Positions 1 to 7,477 of a DNA stretch of 64,000 nucleotides are shown piece by piece. Location: the NCBI RefSeq assembly GCF_001425045.1, contig NZ_LMDJ01000034.1:1-64000 (forward strand), read 5' to 3'. The position numbers were made by a program, and so were the translations under genes. Position 1 is the first letter of the stretch, and the number at the start of each line of letters is the position of its first letter. This DNA comes from Massilia sp. Root351 (GTDB taxonomy: Bacteria; Pseudomonadota; Gammaproteobacteria; Burkholderiales; Burkholderiaceae_D). The notes beneath the pieces are model-generated. The model was not told the origin of the DNA and searched no databases. It saw only the letters and a list, made by a program, of their open reading frames with translations.

Positions 1-93
1 GTCAGCGGAGCAAGCTCCCTGTTACCGTTCGACTTGCATGTGTAAAGCATGCCGCCAGCGTTCAATCTGAGCCAGGATCAAACTCTTCAGTTC
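1..93 (-). rRNA. 16S ribosomal RNA, 5' end (partial)
   Basis: Read on the minus strand, this stretch contains the universal 16S 5' motif AGAGTTTGATCCTGGCTCAG followed by the start of the first variable region, and runs off the left edge. The mature 5' end is estimated near position 93 by comparison with the usual 16S start; processing could place it a few bases away. The variable-region sequence (AACGGTAACAGGGAGCTTGC) is of the kind seen in Oxalobacteraceae, from memory of the group rather than a search. The gene is transcribed leftward from the promoter at 645-673, through a long repeated leader. Confidence 0.97.
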
Positions 94-104
94 AATCTCT
101 GTTT
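49..104 (-). repeat. 56-bp direct repeat, copy 1 (genuine 16S 5' end)
   Basis: Bases 49-104 are identical, base for base, to 229-284. This copy is the genuine one: it continues leftward into the 16S body. It covers about the first 45 bases of mature 16S and about 11 bases of precursor. Similarity stops abruptly on both sides. Confidence 0.95.
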
Positions 105-123
105 AAAGTCATTGCTGACTTGG

Positions 124-228
124 TCGCTCTTCAAAATAACTGACGATTCCTCTTGCGAGGTCACGTTTATTTCTTTTGTTGAGCGTTTAATAATTTGAGC
201 TAAGAGGCTTGCGCCTCCGGCATCATCA
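124..228 (-). repeat. rRNA leader repeat, copy A
   Basis: Bases 124-228 match 333-438 closely. The main difference is a symmetric one: the hairpin CCTC-TTGC-GAGG (149-160) is one base pair shorter than its counterpart CCTTC-TTGC-GAAGG (358-371), with one base lost from each arm. Copy A ends at the junction with the displaced 16S fragment and lacks the boxA portion. Confidence 0.9.
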
Positions 229-284
229 ATGCCGCCAGCGTTCAATCTGAGCCAGGATCAAACTCTTCAGTTCAATCTCTGTTT
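229..284 (-). repeat. 56-bp direct repeat, copy 2 (displaced fragment of 16S 5' end inside the leader)
   Basis: A perfect copy of 49-104, placed 180 bp upstream of the real 16S start in the direction of transcription. It carries the AGAGTTTGATCCTGGCTCAG motif but breaks off after GGCGGCAT and joins the leader sequence at 228. It cannot be a functional 16S gene. A real duplication and a misassembly between rRNA operons are both possible. Confidence 0.95.
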
Positions 285-332
285 TCAAAATCTTTTCAGA
301 TCTTGTGTCGATTTCATGCCACTGGCATGAAA

Positions 333-480
333 TCGCTCTTCAAAATAACTGACGATTCCTTCTTGCGAAGGTCACGTTTATTTCTTTTGTTGAGCGTTTA
401 ATAATTTGAGCTAAGAGGCTTGCGCCTCCGGCATCATCATCAAACGCCCACACTTATCGATTGTAAATTTTTAAAGAATT
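333..480 (-). repeat. rRNA leader repeat, copy B
   Basis: This is the longest copy. Its left part (333-438) matches copy A and its right part (371-478) matches copy C (488-595) with about two mismatches in 108 bases. On the transcribed strand it starts with a boxA-like sequence (rc of 465-480) and contains both GCAA-capped hairpins. Confidence 0.9.
465..480 (-). promoter_or_regulatory. boxA-like rRNA antitermination site (copy 2)
   Basis: The minus strand reads AATTCTTTAAAAATTT, the counterpart of the site at 581-596 within leader copy B, with changes at its edges. A second boxA in one leader is a consequence of the leader duplication. Whether it binds Nus factors is unknown. Confidence 0.5.
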
Positions 481-487
481 CTGCGTT

Positions 488-597
488 GTCACGTTTATTT
501 CTTTTGTTGAGCGTTTAATAATTTGAGCTAAGAGGCTTGCGCCTCCGGCATCATCATCAAACGCCCACACTTATCGACTGTTAATTTTTAAAGAACC
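488..597 (-). repeat. rRNA leader repeat, copy C (promoter-proximal)
   Basis: This is the copy nearest the rrn promoter. It matches 371-480 nearly perfectly and carries the GAGGC-GCAA-GCCTC hairpin (532-545) and a boxA-like element. It lacks the CCTTC hairpin segment of copies A and B. Confidence 0.9.
581..596 (-). promoter_or_regulatory. boxA-like rRNA antitermination site (copy 1)
   Basis: On the minus strand the sequence reads GTTCTTTAAAAATTAA, close to the bacterial boxA consensus TGYTCTTTAAMA bound by NusB/NusE for rRNA antitermination. It lies about 50 bases downstream of the predicted rrn start point, the usual place. The site is assigned by similarity only. Confidence 0.6.
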
Positions 598-644
598 TGC
601 CGTTTCCAACGAAGCGTTTTGTTCGTCAGCAGCAGAGAAACGAG

Positions 645-673
645 AGTATGGGGCTTCGCCCTCCTCTCGTCAA
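645..673 (-). promoter_or_regulatory. Predicted rrn promoter
   Basis: On the minus strand, TTGACG (668-673, 5/6 match to the -35 consensus) is followed after exactly 17 bp by CATACT (645-650, 4/6 match to -10). The intervening bases are GC-rich, as is common in stringently controlled rRNA promoters. It sits only 9 bp downstream of the enoyl-CoA hydratase stop codon, so any UP element lies inside that gene. Confidence 0.65.
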
Positions 674-682
674 CACCTAATT

Positions 683-1459
683 TCAGAGTCCGTCGAATTT
701 CGCGGGACGCTTTTCCAGGAAAGCATGCATGCCTTCGCGCTGCGCCGGGGTGCCAAACGCTGCGTGGAACAGGCGGCGCTCATAGTTAACGCCTTCGGTC
801 AGCGTGGTTTCGAAGGCGCGATTAACCGCATCCTTGATCTGCATCGCGACCGAGGTGGACATGGAGGCAATGGTGGTGGCCGCCGCCAGGGTTTCCTCGA
901 TCAGCTTATCCGCCGGCACCACGCGCGACACCAGGCCGATGCGCTCCGCTTCCGCCGCATCGATCATGCGTGCGGTCAGCAGCAGGTCCATGGCCTTGGC
1001 TTTACCGATGGCGCGCGGCAGGCGCTGCGTGCCGCCGGCGCCGGGCGTGACGCCGACTTTGATCTCGGGCTGGCCGAATTTCGCGCTGTCCGCCGCGATC
1101 AGGAAATCGCACATCATGGCCAGTTCGCAGCCGCCGCCCAGCGCGAAGCCGGCCACGGCGCCGATCACCGGCTTGCGCACCTTGAGGATGTGTTCCCAGT
1201 TGCGCGTGATGTAGTTGTCGCGGTAAGTGTCCTGATAGGTGTAATCGGCCATGGCCGCGATGTCGGCGCCGGCCGCGAAGGCTTTTTCGCTGCCGGTCAG
1301 GATGATGCAGCCGATCTCCGGGTCCGCGTCGTAAATGCGGAATGCTTCGCCCAGCTCATTCATCATGCGGTCGTTCAGCGCGTTCAGCGCTTTCGGACGG
1401 TTCAGGCGGATCAGCGCAACCTTGCCATGCGTTTCTACGATCAGGTCTTCATATTGCAT
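683..1459 (-). CDS. Enoyl-CoA hydratase (crotonase family)
   Basis: This 258-residue protein is predicted to hydrate trans-2-enoyl-CoA to 3-hydroxyacyl-CoA in beta-oxidation or aromatic/amino-acid catabolism. The crotonase signature is clear: an oxyanion-hole segment around residues 62-69 (AAGADIAA), GGGCE with Glu112, and GQPE with Glu132, the two catalytic glutamates of true hydratases. The length is typical for a monofunctional enzyme. The ATG start at 1459 is preceded by AAGGAGA. It stands alone: a divergent MFS gene lies upstream, and the rRNA promoter follows almost immediately downstream without a visible terminator. The precise substrate cannot be read from the sequence. Confidence 0.93.
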   Translation of the reverse strand: MQYEDLIVETHGKVALIRLNRPKALNALNDRMMNELGEAFRIYDADPEIGCIILTGSEKAFAAGADIAAMADYTYQDTYRDNYITRNWEHILKVRKPVIGAVAGFALGGGCELAMMCDFLIAADSAKFGQPEIKVGVTPGAGGTQRLPRAIGKAKAMDLLLTARMIDAAEAERIGLVSRVVPADKLIEETLAAATTIASMSTSVAMQIKDAVNRAFETTLTEGVNYERRLFHAAFGTPAQREGMHAFLEKRPAKFDGL

Positions 1460-1534
1460 CGAGGTCTCCTTATTAAAGCGGGATATCGGGCGATTGTAGC
1501 TGTTCTTGCAAGAGCGCTGGTATTATTCGCGCCG

Positions 1535-2791
1535 ATGCCATTCTTCTCCGCCGACGATCCCCTGCTGCGCAACGCCGATTTCCGCCGCTACTGGTTCAGC
1601 AGCATCCTGACCAGCTTTGGCGCGCAAATCAGCACGCTGGCCATTCCGCTGTGCTCGGCACTGCTGCTGCACGCCACGCCCGGCCAGATGGGCATCATTA
1701 TCGCTTGCCAGGCCATCCCGTATGCGCTGTTCGCGCTGCCGGCCGGCGTGTGGCTGGACCGCCACCGCAAACTGCCCATCCTGCTCGCCAGCCGCGTGCT
1801 GCAAGGCTTGCTGCTGGCCAGCATTCCGCTGGGCTGGTGGCTGGGACTGCTGTCCATGCCCTGGCTGTATACCACCACCTTTCTGTTTGCCAGCTGCGGC
1901 GTGCTGAGCGGCGCCGCCGAGCAGATCTACCTGAACCTGATGGTCGGGCGCCAGCAACTGGTCGAGGCCCAATCGAAGTTCGCCACCACCGAATCGGTCA
2001 CCCGGCTGGTGGCGCCGGGGCTGGCCGGGCTGCTGGTGCAGTGGCTGACTGCGCCCGTCGCGGTGCTGTTCGACGCCGTCACTTTCATGGTATCGGCATG
2101 GAGCTTGCGCAAGACGAAGGTGGTGGAGCCGGCGCCGGTACCGTCGGAAAAGCACCCGCTGCGCGACATCGCTTCCGGTTTCGCCTTCATCTGGCATGAA
2201 CCGCTGCTGCGCACGCTGGCCTGGGGCGCGGCACTGTGGCATGTGTTCATGTTCGGCTACAGCGCGCTGCTGATCCTGCTGGCCACCCGTGAACTGGGCA
2301 TGACGCCGGGCATGCTGGGCGCGGCGCAGATGCTGGGCGGGCTGGGCGTGTTTGTCAGCGCGGTACTGGTCAAGCGGCTGAACCGCCGCTACGGCGCGGG
2401 CAAGACCTTCCTGGTGGGCACCTGCGGCACCGTGGCCAGCTTTGTGCTGACGCCGGCAATACCGGCCGCCCTGTTCGGCAATCCGATATACAGCGCCGTG
2501 GCCTACGGTATGATGGTGTTCCTGTTCGACTGCGCGGTGATGCTGTTCTTTATCCCGTTCATGGCGCTGCGCCTGCAAGCCACGCCGGACGAATACAGCG
2601 GCCGCGTAATCTCCACCATGCGTTTCCTCACCGGCGTCACCGGGCCGGTCGGGGCGCTGGCCGCCGGCTACCTGGGCGACCAGTACGGCATCCGCACCGG
2701 CATGGTCTGCATGGCTGTGGGCGGCGTGGCCCTGGCAGCGGCGCTGCTGATGTCGCGGCCGCTGCGCAGCGTGGCGCCGGATCAGCCGTAA
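1535..2791 (+). CDS. MFS transporter (MFS_3/EntS-like exporter)
   Basis: This 418-residue integral membrane protein has about 12 hydrophobic segments. It carries a motif-A-like loop (AGVWLDRHRK, about residues 75-84) typical of the major facilitator superfamily, and overall resembles the EntS/MFS_3 exporter branch. The open frame extends upstream to 725, but that part is antisense to the hydratase gene and lacks hydrophobicity, so the ATG at 1535 is chosen. There is no Shine-Dalgarno before it. A TATTAT hexamer at 1521-1526 would place transcription start almost on the ATG, so the mRNA may be leaderless. The 3' end overlaps the convergent DUF4214 gene by 10 bp. Substrate unknown. Confidence 0.88.
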   Translation: MPFFSADDPLLRNADFRRYWFSSILTSFGAQISTLAIPLCSALLLHATPGQMGIIIACQAIPYALFALPAGVWLDRHRKLPILLASRVLQGLLLASIPLGWWLGLLSMPWLYTTTFLFASCGVLSGAAEQIYLNLMVGRQQLVEAQSKFATTESVTRLVAPGLAGLLVQWLTAPVAVLFDAVTFMVSAWSLRKTKVVEPAPVPSEKHPLRDIASGFAFIWHEPLLRTLAWGAALWHVFMFGYSALLILLATRELGMTPGMLGAAQMLGGLGVFVSAVLVKRLNRRYGAGKTFLVGTCGTVASFVLTPAIPAALFGNPIYSAVAYGMMVFLFDCAVMLFFIPFMALRLQATPDEYSGRVISTMRFLTGVTGPVGALAAGYLGDQYGIRTGMVCMAVGGVALAAALLMSRPLRSVAPDQP

Positions 2792-5514
2792 GGCGTATAC
2801 TCGAAGCCGTTGCCGATGATTTGCAGGATCTCGGCGCTGTTCTCGGCGCTCTCGCTGAATCCCATCAGCACATCGGCGCGCGTGGCGCCATTGTCCAGCT
2901 GCCCCACCCAGAACGCGATGCCGGCCGGTTTCCCCGCGCGGTGCAGCACGTTCTCAAACATGCTGTTGACGAATTCCTCATTACTGAGGTTACCGTAGCG
3001 CTGCTGGAATTCCGTACTGCCCAGGAAGGCATTGGCCACCGCATTCAGCGACGAACCGTTGTCCATTTGCGCCATCCAGAAGCCCAGCCCCTCCTTGTCC
3101 GGTGCGCGGTTGAACGCTGCCTGGTAAAGCCGGTAAGCCTGGCCGCCGTGGCCGTTCACATCCAGCGCGATGCTGCGGTCGCTAAACTGCAGGCGCTCCA
3201 CGCCGGTCAGGCTGTCCCCCGTGCCCGAGCTGCCGCCGTAGCGGTAGCGTACGCTTGCCTCGCCGGCACTGATGCCGACGTCGTAGTTGGACCAGGTACT
3301 GCCATAAATCACGGTGTCGATGCCGTCACCGCCGGACAGGCGCACATTGGTGCCGATGCCGGACAGCAGATCGTTGCCGCTGCCGCCCTGCGCCACCGTC
3401 TCGACAGTGGTGAAGCTGTATACCGAGCTGGCCAGGAATTTGTTGCCCGCATAGTCGAGCAGCGAGCCTGCCGGCACTTCCAGCGTGTATTTGGTGCCGG
3501 GCTGGAGATTGGCCGTCGGATTGATGGTGACCACATTGCCGTTGACCTGGATCCGGTTCTCGGAGCTGGACAGGTAGAATGATTCGACCACGTCACCCAC
3601 GGCATTAACCAGGCGAATGTAGCCTTCGCCGCCACGCACCAGTTCATTGAAAGTGAGCGTGATATTGCCGGTCAGGCTGGCGCCGGTGCTGCCGCTGCCG
3701 GGTGCGAAGGAAACCAGGCCCGGCAGCGCCTTGTCACCGCTCAGGTTGTACGCGCTGACCGCGTAGGTCCCGGTAACTGCTCCGTAATAGCTCCCCGGCG
3801 TCACCGCAAGGTAGTAGTCGCCACCCGTTTCGCACGTGAAGCTGTAGCCTCTGCCCTTCAATCCGCTAAAGCCCTGCAGGTTGTAGTAGCCGCCGCCCTG
3901 GCTGTTCAAGAGCGACATGCCGACGTTCGATACGTCCAGCGTGCCTTGTCCGCTGGCCGCCCCCTCCAGCACGAACGCATACTTGTTGCCCGCCGCGAGC
4001 TTGACCTTGATCCAGTCGACATCGCCGACATAGTCCAGCGTGCCGGCCACCTTCTCGCCGGTGGCCAGCGCGCCGGCCGTGGCCGCGCTGGCGGCGAAAT
4101 CGTCGGCGGCCGGCGTGCTGACCTGCAGCGTATAGCCGGGCGTACCGCCGCTGTAACCATTGCTAACCGTCAGATAAAAATCACCCGTCGTCGCGGCGGT
4201 ATATACGCGGTACTCGGCAACGCCGGTCTTCGAGTAGGTGACCAGGTTGGAGGAATAGCCGTTCGCGTCCTGGCCGGACAGGTTCATATCGATGTTGTTG
4301 CCGGTGCTCTTGGCCACCAGCTCGAACACATAGGTGGCGCCGGCCTTCACCGCGACCTTGAACATATCGCTATCGGTGGGCAATTCCAGCTTGCCGCTGG
4401 CGGTGCTGCCCACCGCAATGGCCGTCGCTGCGGCCTTGGTGTCGCCATGGTCGTCGCGCACGCCGATGCCGGCGCTGGCCAGGTAATTGCCCGTGTAGCC
4501 ATAGCTATCGCCCACCTCGAAGTAATAGGTGCCGGTCTTGGTCGGCACGAACTGCAGCACGGCCTGGCTGTTGTAGCCGCTGATGGAGGCCATTACCTGC
4601 TCGGCGCTGTCGAACAGCTTCAGCTGCGTGCTGCTGGAACTGTAGCCGGCGCCGCTGCTGGCGGGATCGGTCTTGGCGGTAAACCAGTAGACGGTGTTGG
4701 CGTTCAACGTGACGGCGTACCAGTCGCGGTCGCCGCCCACTTCCAGCTTGCCCTTGACGCTGCCGCCTACCTGCAGTGCTCCCGCTCCGGCCGCCACGGC
4801 CTTGTAGTCGTCCGCCGCCGCCGCGGCCAGCAGGTTGTATCCCTGCGCCTCGTTGCCGCCGCCGCGCGTGGAAATGTAATAGTCGCCGCTGGCGCCGGCG
4901 GTAAAAGTAAAGATCCCGTTCATCGAACTGCCGCCCTGCATGCTCTGGCCGGCCGCGTTGGTCACCCCTATGCTGGAGTAGTTGCCGGAAATGCCGGTAA
5001 AGGTTTGCTTGATCTGATAGCTGACACCCTTTTCCAGCGCAATCTTGTAGACGTCGGTGTCCGACGGCCCTTCGAATACGCCGCCCGTTTGCACGCCCAG
5101 CACGATGGGCGCGGCGGTCTGCGCAGTATCGCCAACCGCATCGGCAGTGCCCGCGCTGGCCTTGAGCGTATAGGCGTAGGACTGGGTGCCGCTGTAGTAC
5201 GAGGTGCCGGCGCTGATGAAGTAGTCGCCGGCGGTGCCGGTCTTGAAGGTGGCCACGGTGTTCGCGCCGCTGGAACTGGAGCTCTGCGACGACAGGTAGC
5301 TGCCCTGCGGGGACCGCAGGGACAGGGAAGAATAGATGCTGCTGCCCGCCTGCGGCGCAAGCTCCAGCTGGAAGGTGTAGTAGCTATTGGCCGCCAGCGT
5401 GACACGGAACCAGTCGGTGTCGCCGCTTTGATCGAACCTGGCGGAGGTCTGGCCGCCGGCTTGCAGAACGCCGGTGGTGCTGGTGTCGGAGGAGTAGTCG
5501 TCGAGGGTGGCCAT
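2782..5514 (-). CDS. Secreted multi-domain protein: five PPC-like repeats, Ig-like (Big_5), RTX-like segment, DUF4214
   Basis: This 910-residue protein has five repeats of about 115 residues starting near residues 5, 124, 235, 354 and 471. Each has a G-D-x-D-(W/M/V) core and a DYY(I/L) strand, as in bacterial pre-peptidase C-terminal domains. They are followed by an SbsA-type Ig-like domain (about 600-703), a GGSGND/GGDG RTX-like segment (about 710-735) and a C-terminal DUF4214 region (about 790-900) with two RAxxxG(L/I)xFW motifs. There is no N-terminal signal peptide; an RTX-like stretch plus DUF4214 at the C-terminus suggests type I secretion, but no T1SS genes lie nearby. The ATG at 5514 has only a weak ribosome site. 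Function unknown; a calcium-dependent surface or matrix protein is an inference. Confidence 0.85.
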   Translation of the reverse strand: MATLDDYSSDTSTTGVLQAGGQTSARFDQSGDTDWFRVTLAANSYYTFQLELAPQAGSSIYSSLSLRSPQGSYLSSQSSSSSGANTVATFKTGTAGDYFISAGTSYYSGTQSYAYTLKASAGTADAVGDTAQTAAPIVLGVQTGGVFEGPSDTDVYKIALEKGVSYQIKQTFTGISGNYSSIGVTNAAGQSMQGGSSMNGIFTFTAGASGDYYISTRGGGNEAQGYNLLAAAAADDYKAVAAGAGALQVGGSVKGKLEVGGDRDWYAVTLNANTVYWFTAKTDPASSGAGYSSSSTQLKLFDSAEQVMASISGYNSQAVLQFVPTKTGTYYFEVGDSYGYTGNYLASAGIGVRDDHGDTKAAATAIAVGSTASGKLELPTDSDMFKVAVKAGATYVFELVAKSTGNNIDMNLSGQDANGYSSNLVTYSKTGVAEYRVYTAATTGDFYLTVSNGYSGGTPGYTLQVSTPAADDFAASAATAGALATGEKVAGTLDYVGDVDWIKVKLAAGNKYAFVLEGAASGQGTLDVSNVGMSLLNSQGGGYYNLQGFSGLKGRGYSFTCETGGDYYLAVTPGSYYGAVTGTYAVSAYNLSGDKALPGLVSFAPGSGSTGASLTGNITLTFNELVRGGEGYIRLVNAVGDVVESFYLSSSENRIQVNGNVVTINPTANLQPGTKYTLEVPAGSLLDYAGNKFLASSVYSFTTVETVAQGGSGNDLLSGIGTNVRLSGGDGIDTVIYGSTWSNYDVGISAGEASVRYRYGGSSGTGDSLTGVERLQFSDRSIALDVNGHGGQAYRLYQAAFNRAPDKEGLGFWMAQMDNGSSLNAVANAFLGSTEFQQRYGNLSNEEFVNSMFENVLHRAGKPAGIAFWVGQLDNGATRADVLMGFSESAENSAEILQIIGNGFEYTPYG

Positions 5515-5671
5515 GCAATCTCACTGTTTGAAGTTGACGAGATTGTAAGCGCAACCATGCCATCCAAATATCACAAATTGTCACCTGGAAATTTTCTGCC
5601 GCTGCCGTGCGCCGCGCGGGAAGTCATCGCGCCTACACTGGTTCATCGCCGACCACGACCAGGAGGATGCC

Positions 5672-6115
5672 ATGTTTACCCACATATTATTTCCCACCGA
5701 CGGTTCCGAACTGTCGGACAAAGCGGCGGCCCGCGTGCTGGAGCTGGCCCGCGTGCACGGCGGGCGGGTGACCGCCATCAGCGTGATCCAGCCCTTCCCG
5801 TTCATGACCCTGAGCGGCGACAGCGGCATCGTGGCGCCGGACGCGGAGGTGTTCGAGGGGCAGATGGAGCGCGCCGCGCGCGACAATGTGAACAAGGTGG
5901 CGGCGGCGGCCAGCGCGGCGGGCGTGCCGTTCGAGGGCCTGGTGGCGCTGTCGCCCAGCCCGTACCAGGAGATCGTGGCGGCAGCCGAGAAGCACGGCTG
6001 CGACGCCATCGTGATGGCGTCGCACGGCAGGAAAGGGCTGAACAAGCTGTTCCTGGGCAGCGAAACGCAGAAGGTGCTGGCGCACACGGAGTTGCCCGTG
6101 CTGGTGCTGCGCTAG
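5672..6115 (+). CDS. Universal stress protein (UspA family)
   Basis: This 147-residue single-domain cytoplasmic Usp begins with the usual ILFPTDGS strand-turn. It ends with an ATP-binding-type signature: Ala116-x2-Gly119-x9-Gly129-Ser130, the G2xG9xG(S/T) motif with the first glycine replaced by alanine. ATP binding is therefore likely but not certain. An excellent AGGAGG ribosome site (5661-5666) precedes the ATG. The gene diverges from the secreted DUF4214 protein and is monocistronic. Usp proteins aid survival under starvation or respiratory stress; the specific signal cannot be seen. Confidence 0.92.
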   Translation: MFTHILFPTDGSELSDKAAARVLELARVHGGRVTAISVIQPFPFMTLSGDSGIVAPDAEVFEGQMERAARDNVNKVAAAASAAGVPFEGLVALSPSPYQEIVAAAEKHGCDAIVMASHGRKGLNKLFLGSETQKVLAHTELPVLVLR

Positions 6116-6178
6116 CGGCGGCGCCGGCGCCGGCGGGTGACGCGGCCAGGCCCGCGCACCCGCCCTGCGGGCCCGGCG

Positions 6179-7465
6179 TCAGGATTTGCGGGACGGCTTG
6201 GCGGAAGCGGCCGGCGGCACCTGCCTGGGCATCAGTACCCAGACGCTGCCGCGCTGCTTCATGCGGCCAGCGTTTTCGGCCGCTTCGGTGCCAAAGCCGA
6301 AGAAGTAATCGACCCGGATCGCGCCACGGATGGCGCCGCCCGTGTCCTGCGCCATCACCAGGCGCTGCAGCGGGATGTCGCTGTTGGCCTGGGTGGTGGA
6401 CAGGAACACCGGCGCGCCAAGCGGCAGCTGCGAGGCGTCGATGGCCACAGAACGCTGCGGCGTGAGCGGCACGCCCAGCGCCCCTTTCGGCCCCACTTTC
6501 GGGTCCGGCAGCTTTTCTTCCTTGAAGAACACATAGGACGGGTTGGCGTTGAACAGCTCGGCCTGGCGCGTCGGATGTCCGGCGATCCAGGCCTTGATCC
6601 CTTGCGCGGACGCCTGGTCGGCCGTCAGCTCGCCCTTTTCCACCAGGTAGCGGCCGATCGACTTGTACGGGTGGCCGTTCTGGTCGGCATAGGCCACGCG
6701 CACCGTTTCCAGCGTGTCGGTCAGCTGCACGCGGCCGGAACCCTGCACTTGCAGGAAGAAGGCTTCCACCGAGTCGTCCACCCACATCAGTTCCTTGCCG
6801 GTGAAGCTGGCGCTCTCGATGTCGGCGCGGGTCGAATACGGCACCACCTTCTTGCCCTGCAGGCGGCCGCGCAGGCGCATGCCTTTCAGCTCCGGATAGA
6901 CGCTGGCCATGTCCACGGTAAGCAGATCGTCCGGCACCTTGTAGAGAGGGGTCTGGTAGGGGCCGCCTTTTTTGCGCGCGCCGCGCAGCAGCGGCTCGTA
7001 GTAGCCGGTGACCAGGCCGGTGTCCGCGCCGTCCGGCGCGATCACCTGCTGCGGCTCGAAGAAGCTCTCGAAGTACAGGCGGATGGCTTTTTCGTCTCCG
7101 GCGTTGACCTGGCGCGCCACGCCGCACGGCTCTTTCCATTCGGCGCGCTTGCCCAGCACCGCGCAGGACGCCATGAAGGCCGGCCAGGCGGCGCGTACGT
7201 CATCGCGCTCCCAGCCGGGCAGCGCCGCGAAGGTCGCCGGCACGAAGCGGATGGCGGCGGGCGCGGCGGGCGTGGCCGGCACGGCGGACGGCGCCGGCTG
7301 CACCGGCTGGCTTGGCGGCGCCGGCTGAACCGGTGCGGCCGACTGCTCGGGCGGCCGTGGCTGGGCCGGCGGCGCGCCCGGCTTGGGCAGCGGGGAAGTA
7401 CAGCCCGCAAGCGCCAGCGCCACGGCGCCCAGGGAAAGGATTAAACTACTGCGTGCAAATAACAT
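6179..7465 (-). CDS. mltA: Membrane-bound lytic murein transglycosylase A (MltA), lipoprotein
   Basis: This 428-residue protein cleaves the MurNAc-GlcNAc bond of peptidoglycan to form 1,6-anhydro-MurNAc during wall turnover. It starts with a lipoprotein signal (lipobox LAGC, Cys22), then a proline/alanine-rich tether (about 26-70). The MltA domain follows, including the TGYYEP motif (153-158). The C-terminal 3D domain has QDTGG (Asp374) and RVDYFFG (Asp386), the latter matching the catalytic aspartate region of E. coli MltA. The residue after Cys22 is Thr, not Asp, consistent with outer-membrane sorting. The gene converges on usp and diverges from the 47-residue miniprotein gene. Confidence 0.95.
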   Translation of the reverse strand: MLFARSSLILSLGAVALALAGCTSPLPKPGAPPAQPRPPEQSAAPVQPAPPSQPVQPAPSAVPATPAAPAAIRFVPATFAALPGWERDDVRAAWPAFMASCAVLGKRAEWKEPCGVARQVNAGDEKAIRLYFESFFEPQQVIAPDGADTGLVTGYYEPLLRGARKKGGPYQTPLYKVPDDLLTVDMASVYPELKGMRLRGRLQGKKVVPYSTRADIESASFTGKELMWVDDSVEAFFLQVQGSGRVQLTDTLETVRVAYADQNGHPYKSIGRYLVEKGELTADQASAQGIKAWIAGHPTRQAELFNANPSYVFFKEEKLPDPKVGPKGALGVPLTPQRSVAIDASQLPLGAPVFLSTTQANSDIPLQRLVMAQDTGGAIRGAIRVDYFFGFGTEAAENAGRMKQRGSVWVLMPRQVPPAASAKPSRKS

Positions 7466-7477
7466 GGGGGACTGGAT

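Larger units (their letters stand above)
94..644 (-). other. rRNA operon leader (transcribed spacer with internal repeats)
   Basis: This region between the rrn promoter and 16S holds no protein gene. It is built from three partial copies of one leader unit (copies at 124-228, 333-480 and 488-597) and a displaced copy of the 16S 5' end (229-284). The leader transcript would form short hairpins capped by GCAA, a GNRA tetraloop: GAGGC/GCCTC stems at 204-217, 415-428 and 532-545, and CCTC/GAGG or CCTTC/GAAGG stems at 149-160 and 358-371. Two boxA-like antitermination sequences lie at 465-480 and 581-596. Bases 285-332 and 105-123 are not repeated elsewhere in the leader. Confidence 0.85.

Noticed and set aside
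6116..6178. GGCGCC-rich repeats and a GGCCCGC/GCGGGCC hairpin between usp and mltA
   Set aside because: Simple GC-rich sequence with weak pairing and no T-run; not enough to call a terminator or regulatory site.
3946..6465. An 839-codon plus-strand frame across the DUF4214 gene, its promoter and usp
   Set aside because: It runs antisense to one real gene and out of frame through another, and has no recognisable protein features.
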